Made by a program: the position numbers and the translations under genes
In this document: positions 18,973 to 27,134 of the stretch, one piece after another
Layout: each line of letters opens with the position of its first letter
Position numbering within the stretch: position 1 is the first letter of the stretch
The notes under the pieces: model-generated
What the model saw: the letters and a program-made list of their open reading frames with translations, nothing else
Told to the model about the DNA's origin: nothing
Database searches by the model: none
DNA from: Thamnocephalis sphaerospora
Taxonomy: Eukaryota; Zoopagomycota; Zoopagomycetes; Zoopagales; Sigmoideomycetaceae
Direction: 5' to 3'
NCBI GenBank assembly: GCA_003614735.1
Contig: KZ992599.1
Location: forward strand, 1 to 27,134
Length of the DNA stretch: 27,134 nucleotides

Positions 18973-19395
18973 ATGTCCTGCCTCTCTGCCTGCACTTGCG
19001 CTCCGTCCTCGGTTTCGGCTGTTGCCAACGACCGAGTAGATGCCTGCACCGCTGTTGGTGCTGCCACCATCCAGGAGCCATCCTCGCCCAACTGCTCCTC
19101 GGGTCGAGCCAGTCTTGCTCTGCGCAAGCGGCCTGCGTCTCCAGAGGCGCGTGGCCCACGCAAGTCAGTCAAGTTTGCCGCCGATGTCAACGTAGAGTTC
19201 ACCCACACGGCGGACGACTATGATCGTACGGCCGCCCCCATGGCCAAGCTCAACTTTCGCGACTTTGCCGAATTGATGCAAGTTCGTGCTATGGTTCGCC
19301 GTCAGGCAGAAGAAATTCTGCGTGAAGCTTCCATGGGTCGGGTAGCCAAGGGTAACCTGCCAGCGCTCCAGGCGCGTGGCATGCTGCGCTTCTAG
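18973..19395 (+). CDS. Small protein with an RVxF-type PP1 docking motif
   Basis: A single-exon gene of 140 residues. The N-terminal 60 residues are Cys/Ser/Ala-rich and disordered-looking. The C-terminal half contains RKSVKFAADVNVEF at about residue 63, fitting the [RK]-x-V-x-F protein phosphatase 1 docking motif, followed by DDYDRT and a helical segment FRDFAELMQVRAMVRRQAEEIL. Several fungal proteins share the order of an RVxF-type strand, a YDR(T/S/R) turn and a charged helix, and PP1 targeting or inhibition is inferred from the motif alone. The start has a strong context (CACCATG) after a C/T-rich leader with CCACCACCACC-type triplets, and no earlier in-frame ATG fits. The gene converges on VPS8. 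I do not recognise a named orthologue. Confidence 0.75.
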   Translation: MSCLSACTCAPSSVSAVANDRVDACTAVGAATIQEPSSPNCSSGRASLALRKRPASPEARGPRKSVKFAADVNVEFTHTADDYDRTAAPMAKLNFRDFAELMQVRAMVRRQAEEILREASMGRVAKGNLPALQARGMLRF

Positions 19396-19790
19396 TTCTC
19401 CACGGCAACAGCGGCGTTTGTATGTTGGTTATCGTAATAACAACGATAATCTTTCCCATTGAACAAATGACGATGGCAAATATTTCATGTGCACAGTGCA
19501 CGGCCGGCTGTTGTCCAGCCATGGCCGTTGCCCGTTGCTAGTCATGGCGTGCTTGGCGGTCTTGACGACCATTTTGGCTAGCATGTGACGCACAGCGCGT
19601 TCCTGGCATCGGCAAAAACAGTCCCGAAATCTTTTATCATTGAATCACAGATTCAAGCCAGATGCCCCTACCAGCAAGCTATGGCTACAGCGGTAAAATC
19701 AAAGGAAACAGAGAAAAAGGCAGGCATCTTGGCAGGCCAAACAGTGTGCGCATGCTTGGGTCGAGAACGAGGAACAAGAATGATGCAATG
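19396..19790. other. Convergent 3' intergenic region
   Basis: This 395-bp spacer holds the 3' ends of the PP1-motif gene (+) and VPS8 (-). I see A/T-richer DNA with GTAATAACAACGATAATC around 19434, but no coding frame with support, repeat or RNA gene. Confidence 0.6.
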
Positions 19791-22700
19791 TTATGCGTGC
19801 GCGTCAACTGTCGGTGCGACCTGAGCTTGGCTGGGGGGCGGCAGCGCAAGGCTGGTCAGGCGCCGGTGCTTTGTCCGCGGCGGATGGCATGCGGGGCACG
19901 TGCTGACAGAGATTGGCGCGGTATGGGTCTCCGAGTCGATGGTCTCGGCGTCTGCGTCGCGGTAGCGCCGTGCCAGTGTGGCCAGACAGCGTTGGTGGAA
20001 GGCGTGGCCGCACCGGAAGACGGCCACATCGGCAGCAGTGTCGCGTGGTGCGTCGGCCGCGTCGTCATGGCCAGCATCAGATGCACACTCGGTCCAATCT
20101 TCATCGGCCGCTGGGCCTTTGCCCTTGGCATTTCCGCTGACAATGGACATTTGCTTGTCGTAGAGAGACACCGTGTGTGGTCGTGGCGATATGGTGCTGC
20201 CGTTGCGGGATGCGCTGGTCGATGCGGCAGCACGGGCCGGTGGCATGCGGACAGGCCCGGAGAACGCCTGCATGGCATCCACTCGCACGCGCATGCGGGC
20301 ATTGCGAGCATCGAGCCAAAGTCGCCGGCCGCATCGGCTGCAGTCGTTGCCGGATGAGCGCCAGCCGTGGCCGCGGGCATATACTGCCAATCGCATCTCG
20401 CTGAACACGTCCGACTCGATGAGACGATGCGCCACGCGTCGCAGTTGCGCCTCGAATTTGTACAGATCCAGCATGCCGAAAAAGACATCGCGTAGGTCGG
20501 CAAACAGACGCGGCGCCTGGCCACCGTGAACTGGAGAGGCCGAACTCAGAGGGGTGCCATCCACGGACAGCTGGTGCACCTCCACACCATCATCCTGCAC
20601 CTGCTGACTAAGACTGCTCGACTGTACCAGACGCAGGAGTAGACCGGGCAGAGAGACGCCAGAGGAGGCCGTCGCGTGCAGTAGCTCGTCCAGACTCTCG
20701 CGCAGACCATCGCGCACCAGATGGTCGGCCACTTCGGCGCCGCCGCTATCGTGGAAGAGGCTGGAATGCGAAAAGCTCTTGGTGCGCAGCATCAGCATGT
20801 CCGTCTGGGCGTGGCTTTCAGCGTTGGCAGCAGCGGCAGCAGAGAGCGACCGGTACGCGTCCACAAAGTGTACCAACAGCGTAAACCACAGATCCTCGCT
20901 CTGCTGCTCCAAATGCTTGCGGGCGTGCGCCTCTTCGGTCATCAGAGAGCGCGTGCTGACACGCTCGCATAGATGCACGGCCATACGAAGATGTGTGACG
21001 ATTGCGTCCACCGAGCGATATACATCCATGGACTCGGCAGGGCTTCGCGTGCCAGAGTATGCCCAGTTGCGCTGCATCTCATCGTTGAAGGCGGTGCCCT
21101 GCTCGCTATTGTCGCCGGTGCGCAACTGGACCACCACCTCGGCCACGCGCATCTGCACCTTGTCAAGAATAGCCTGCAGAGCGCCAGCCAGGTCGTCCGA
21201 GCGCTCTAGGATCCACACGACCGCATCGGTGACATTGTAGCGTCGGCAGACTGGAAGAACCCCGTCCAGCCAACTGTCGTCCTCGGTGTGGTCGCGAAGG
21301 AATGCACAGACAGCTGTAGGATTCCGTGCGCACAACAGCTCTACATAGCGCTGCTGGAGTGCCGGCAGGTTGCTTGGCACGTCTGTTGGCGACGACGGCG
21401 CACCACTAGCTTGGACGAGCGCATCGGGCGACACGTTGCTGGACGCTGGTAGTGCCAAATCGCTAGCTTCACGAGCCCTGCGCCGCTCACGCGTACGCTT
21501 CTGGCGTCGGCGCACTTCAAACAATCCATGAAGATACGAGTAGACCAGGTCGCCGTCCGGCTCCAGTATCGTCACCACCTCGTCGTGGTGTCCGTCAAAC
21601 AGATCTGTGACCAAACGCGAGGACTGACTACCATCCACACGCACCAGCAGCGGCATCAGCTCCATGACTGATGCACGCACCTCGGCGCGCTTCCTCTGCA
21701 GCAGTCGGCTCTTCTCCACCGAGCGGCTCTTGTCGCTGAGCAGCTTGCGAACACACTCAAACACCTGATGGCGGCGATCTGGATCGCGCAAATACGTCTC
21801 CACCACCTTGCCGTAGTTGTGGTCGTTGCGATACACCGTCTCCAGCACGCGGAAGAAGCCAGCGCGATCGTACAGTGCCACCATGCGGCTCTGATCTTCT
21901 GGCACGTATTCCTTGAGCAGCTCCTGTACGGCGACTTGGCGGTCGTCACGCGATTCGGACTCTGCGTCCATAGCTAGACGCACTAGCACCGCATGCAGCG
22001 TCTCCGTTTCTAGCTGGATGTGGCGGCTGTGCCGATGCAGGTTACGCGCTACAAACGCACACACATGGGTTGCAGACGACGTGGTAAAGTTGTTGCGCGC
22101 GTAGGGCGACACGCTGTTGATGAGCGCATCCACCAGACGCTGGCGCGTCATCTCATTGCCGTCAGCCTCGTCCATGAACGGATCGTCAAGAGCACGATCC
22201 AGCGCTGCAAGGAACCGCTTGGCATCGTAATCTAGCAGCAGACTGGCATATGGATATGGCCGCTCATTCTCGACATCGGTCGCATCGAGAATTCCGGCTA
22301 TCGTCACGAGCTGACCGTTTGTGTTTGGCCAGTGGATGCAAGTCTGAGAAAACACCAGTCCGTACATGGTGTGCTTTGCATCAGCGCCAGTCTCGGCGTC
22401 CATCGGCCGGCCTCCCGGAAACCATTTGCCCAGAAAGACGTGTTCCGTGTAGCCAAGCAGCTTGGAGAGCACAGCACGCGCCCGCTGCTCCGAGTCAGCC
22501 GACAGTGCGCGCGCCACCTGCAACAACTCCACTGCCGGACTAATCCAGTCTCGCACGGCACGCGTCCACACCCAGACCAGCGCATCCCAGAGGCCGTCGC
22601 GTCGGCACACTGAGACTACCGTGTCCAGATCGAGCGTGGATAAATCCAAGCGCAGCAGACATGCTTCCAGCGCCTTGGGATTGCCGCGAAGATATACGAT

Positions 22701-25700
22701 GAGATCCTGTGCAACGGCCGGTGGTAGCAGACTGATGCGCTGTCGCCGTACTGCGCGCGCTAGTCCACCTAGGAAAAAGTGTCCACAGCGGTGCTCACAA
22801 AACTGCTCGTAAAGCTCCTCAAACAGGAACGTCTCAATGCCGATGCACAAGCTGGCGTCGACACACGCCCGGGCAAGATCGCGGCAGCTGCGCGGGTGCA
22901 GCTCAGCCACCCGGTCAATGGCAAATGCCATGGCGGTTGCCTTGCGCATCAGCTGCATCAGTCGTGCGCCCACAACAACACGCCGCTGGAGATCGTCCTC
23001 CGGCAGGCCAATCATGGACAAACCAGGCGTGCCTTTGATAAATGCGACGCCGGTGTCGATTGCCTTGAGCAGCTCTCCATTCTGCTCGCACGCGTCCATG
23101 CGATCCGACCAGGTAAGCGGCGCGCCAACCAACAATTGGTCCACACCCTAGATGGCAGTAAATGTGGTCAACAATGGTGCAGAGCCAACACGCGATATCG
23201 CTGGACCTACAAGGAGGAACAAGTTGCCGTCGTAGGAGCGAACGCTGTGGTGATAGGATAGCTCAAGCTCCACATTGCCATAGCCGCTGGCCATCTGAGC
23301 GTCGAAACCTGGCGGCACCAGTCGATTGTTGCACACCAAGCGAATGGCACGCAGATCGCAGCGCTCCGTCACCTGGTTGGTAGCGCGGTCAAACACCAGC
23401 ACTTCGTCCTCGTTGGTGTAAAGCATCAGCATCTGCGTTGCAGCCAGATGTGACAAACGTTTACGTGTGCGTTAGCGCCGTTCTCAAGTAAACCGCTGTC
23501 TTACCCACCTTGCGCGTAATCCAGCGAACAGCAACGATGTTGCAGGGGCCACGCCACTCGTTCACGTAGATAAAGGTGACCTGTGGCGCTCGCCGACGCA
23601 TAACGCTGCTAGCACGGCCACGGCCATCGTCGGTACCATCGTCGATGACGCGCAACACCGCCAGTCGATTATCCCATGAATAGGCCAGCAGCGGATCAGC
23701 CGGCTCTGCAGAGGACAAGCTGTCGGATCAGTACTGCCCCTTGCGCACACATGCCCGCCCAAGTACGCACCATTGTCCGTAAGAGTGGCGGCGTACCACG
23801 ATGTGCAACCGCAGCTGGCAATCGATGCGCCTTCTGATGACGACACTTGTTCGGAGCGCACCACCTTGAAGTGCGTTTCGATCCGTGGCTTTGTGCTGAC
23901 AATCAGCATCTATCACGTTGACGAGTACCATTGTTAGCTCGCATTGAACAAGGGTCGAAATTGCACGCGCATGATGTTTTACCTTGACTGGCGTCGCAAT
24001 GGCCACAAACGCGTACACATCCGCCGCATGACGAGAGAGGCCGATAGGCAGCGCCGACATGCTCAGGATCACATTGGACAGCTTTGGTGGGCCAGCACTG
24101 GCGTCCCGCAGCCGTCCCAAGACACGCTGCGTCTCTGCCGCACGAAGAACGGGCACTTTGGAAAGACGGTGGAAGAACACCATGCCCTGTGGTGCGCAGA
24201 TGATAAGCCATGTGTGCACCAAGTCGGTCTGCGTCACTCATACTGCTTACTTGATCGTCTGCAGTCATAAACTCTTGGCTCTGACTGCCGACAAACTCCG
24301 CATGTAGGATGGCCGATCCCTTTGCGTGGCCAATGTGCCGGCCGTTCGAGTGTACCGTCGGCTCAATAACGCGCAGGATGGCGCCGCGCTTGATATCCCA
24401 TATGACAATGCTGCCGTCATCAAAACCACCCAGCGCAAAGTTGCCGTTGGCAGAGATGCCCACAGCCGTGACGATGCCGGTATCTAGCCGCATGCATGGG
24501 TATTGTTCAGCTCGGCATGCGGCCATTTCTGTCGCGCAGCTATACCAACTACTTACGACGTAGGATGGTGCGCATATTCTGCGAGTGATCGTACACCACT
24601 ACCATGCCGCTGGATGTGCCGACCGTAATGAGTTTGCCAACCTAGCGCAGCGCGATTAAGCTGTCTGGTACATGCAAATAGAGGTGCGTAACGACTGTCA
24701 CGACTACCTACCGCAAGCACCGTTGGCGCGCCAAAGTTTTCGCGCATCTCCTGCGAGTAGAGCTGGTCCGACGCACGTGAGATGGGCAGAAAGCGAATCG
24801 GATCGCGCCGCTCCGAAAGAAGCTGGTCATTGGTCGCATCACCAAATAGCTGGCTCTCCAGACTGTGGGTGGATGATGGCCGCTGACTGCTACTGATCGA
24901 GGTGAGCGAGTCTGCTCGATGCGCGCGCGGGAACAGGGCCGATATGCGCCGTGGTGAGCGATCATCTGCCGTGGGCGGTGGTGGCGGTGATGCGCGTGGC
25001 GACGCATGCTGTCCAGGTGGCCGTGTGTCCATGGCGCGCATGGACGGCGTCGATGCCTCGGCCGCCAGACTAGCATAAACCGCCGTTGCTCCGCCGCGAG
25101 CGCCAAACAGATCGACCCCCGGAAGGAACGGCGAGTCGTGCGAGTCGGGCACGAATGGCGACGTGTGCGACCGACCAGAGGTGCTCTGCAGATCCGAAGG
25201 ACTGTAGATGGACGAAGCGAGACTTTCAGTGCCGCCATCGTCGGGAAGTGCCACCGCATTGATCATGTCGCGATCAACAATGTATTGCTGCAAGCGGTAT
25301 TCACTACTGTTAGTATTGCATTGCCTACGTACACTACCGTATGCAATGGCATGACTTACCGATGTTCTGCGGTGCATCACCGGCATGGTGTGTCCTGTAT
25401 CCGCGAACCCGCCTAGTTCATGGAGAGCCGACATGCTTACAGACAATGGCACCCGGGTATCAAACGCTGCCATTAGACCAAGTCCACCTGCAAGTGTGGC
25501 GGCGCCCAGAGCTGGCGATGAGTGGATGCTGGACAGCTCGTCAAAGGCACGCGAACCATTGGTGCGCGCATCTGAACTATGCGGCGCAGCGCCGGTGGCA
25601 TTGGACGGCAAGCTGGTTTCCTCGGCGCTAGTCTCCTCGGCTCGGCTAGATGGTCTCTCGGCCGGCGTACTCGTATCGTCCGCCTCCTCAATACACTCGA

Positions 25701-27134
25701 GCGTATTGCGTGTAGACGAGCCCCAGCGGTCAATGTTGACATTAAGTGCTGGCAGGTCCATGTCTTCCGACTGCGAGTTGGAGCGCGCTCTCTGTCGTAA
25801 GGCGGTGAAAGCCACACCACGTTAGCATACCAGTCACAGCCAGCACCTATACGTTCGGCACAACTAACCAACTCTACGTCGCTCATCCGACTAGGCGTTG
25901 GACTTTGTGCGTCCTCGGCTTGCGCGCCCTTGGTCGTCTGTGGCTCAGGCTCAAACATAAACACACCACCAGCATCGCTGCCGCTGCGGTCTGCGGGTCG
26001 ATCCATCTCTGTGCTGAGGTCGCTTAGATTCTCCCGGTACTGGTTATCTTCGCGCTCGTTGTCCGCATCAATGGTCTGGCGATCAAGAAGCGGATTCGGG
26101 AAAGTCTCATCCTTGGGCGTGACCAGCGGCGTGTCCAACGATAGAATGCCTCGAGCAGCCGCATTCTGCGCCGACGTTTCGTCAGCCGATGCGCAACATG
26201 TCATGCGCAAACCACTTGCCTATACCACTTACCTGACTGCTATTTACAAAGGAGAGTCGTCGCATGAAGCGCTTGGGAATGTCGGCGCCTCGGTTGGTTG
26301 TCACCAGTTCCGGCAGTTCACCACCGTCCACCGATCCGTGCATCTCACTCGATGTATCGCCCGGCCCGGCGCTGAAGGTGTCGGTCAACGGACTGTAAGC
26401 GTCAGGCATATCGGCATCGTGTTGGTTGTCACGGCTCGTCGCGCCATTTGTGCCAACAGTCCTTGCGTACTGGTAGTGCGACAACGCCGTTCCCAGGGAA
26501 CCGCCCAACACCGACTGAATCTCCTGGTGCGATTGGTCGCTGTAGCCCGCGTAATTGGCCGGAAAGCGCTGATCAACGGATCCCGTTATCTGGTGTGAGG
26601 TCCGCAGCGACGGTGTCTGCGCTGGTGGAACAGCAGATGGCTCGACGCTTAGGCCAAAGGTGCTGGAGGAGCTGCTGCGCCGGAAACTCGGTCGGCCAGC
26701 CGAGCGCGAGATGGCCATCGGCTGTGACTCAGCAGCATCGCCCTGGAACATCATCGGCGTGGTGCCACTGTCGAGTGAGCGCGAAAGCGACCACGTGCCC
26801 ATGACGTCGACAGTATGCGCGCCAGCGCTCATCATCGCCTGGCCCGGGTGGAAGTCGGCTGCCGTCCATCGCTGTGCAGAGTGTGCGCGTCTCGTGAGCT
26901 CCCTGTCGTTGTCTTCGTCGCCAAACGTATGCGACCGCTGGCTCAGGCGGAGACCGGCATCAGCAACGCTCAGATGATCTAGCGATGCGTACATTTGCAC
27001 ATCGGCGATGCTGGCTGCTGGCGTCTTGAACTTTTTCGTGTCATGCTCCCACACGCCGACAGATCCATCACCTGGCAGCATAGGTGAAAAATCGTGCTCG
27101 GTGGCCAGCTCTTGCCACTCTGCCATGCCGTCGC
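19791..27134 (-). CDS. VPS8: CORVET subunit VPS8, 5' end at window edge
   Basis: VPS8 is the Rab5-binding subunit of the CORVET tether that drives early-endosome fusion. Eleven exons, in phase: 27126 (or beyond)-26233, 26165-25869, 25791-25360, 25287-24712, 24641-24557, 24483-24251, 24186-23983, 23909-23771, 23705-23509, 23432-23211, 23147-19791, giving at least 2211 residues. Residues 1 to about 730 are Ser/Pro-rich and probably disordered. A beta-propeller follows (GKLITVGTSSGMVVVYD, LGGFDDGSIVIWD, AEFVGSQSQEFMTADDQ, GMVFFHRLSKV), then the conserved SYDGNLFLL and LTWSDRMDA junction, a long alpha-solenoid, and a C-terminal RING-like motif: CSRC at about 2029, CGHAFHQRC and CPAC near 2180, with an insertion of about 100 residues between the first Cys pair and CGH. 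Length is well above the usual 1200-1600. The first in-window ATG is at 27126, but the frame stays open to the edge, so the true start may lie outside. Confidence 0.93.

Overview
The window is nuclear DNA of a compact, intron-dense eukaryote, most probably a fungus. The fungal-type complex I subunit NDUFA8, the DNA ligase IV, the CORVET subunit VPS8 and a TMEM170-like protein all read best against fungal family members. Introns are almost all 54-90 nt, with GTRNGN donors, a branch site of the CTAAC/CTGAC/CTTAY type and YAG acceptors. Genes lie about 200-400 bp apart. I cannot fix the lineage; having complex I excludes lineages that lost it, such as Saccharomyces, Schizosaccharomyces and microsporidia. 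No CRISPR array, rRNA, convincing tRNA, transposon or virus-like segment was seen.

Layout. 1-1399: no confident gene, then promoter/leader of an intron-free MFS sugar transporter (1400-2812, +). Convergent to it is DNA ligase IV (7714-3010, -), which I could resolve into 26 exons with every junction in phase. Upstream of LIG4 on the same strand come NDUFA8 (8583-7918, -, 3 exons) and a REEP/HVA22/Yop1-domain protein with a very long low-complexity tail (11509-8807, -, 6 exons). A divergent gene of unknown function (11835-14007, +, 6 exons) follows, then a candidate small minus-strand coiled-coil gene (14849-14112), a TMEM170-like membrane protein (14848-15474, +, 3 exons), and about 3.5 kb of plus-strand pyrimidine-rich DNA with orphan splice-like signals. 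A small gene with a PP1-docking motif (18973-19395, +) converges on VPS8 (27134-19791, -, at least 11 exons, 5' end at or beyond the window edge).

The genes do not form a pathway. They cover sugar uptake, end-joining DNA repair, respiration, ER shaping, a second ER/membrane protein and endosomal tethering. The most unusual items are the REEP domain joined to a 654-residue tail with SUMO-interaction-like motifs and an acidic block; the contrast between a 26-exon LIG4 and its intron-free neighbour, with one clear and one probable GC-AG intron and a duplicated 3' splice site; several in-phase stop-free introns hidden inside longer open frames; a VPS8 with an N-terminal extension of about 730 residues; and the 3.5-kb pyrimidine-biased gap.
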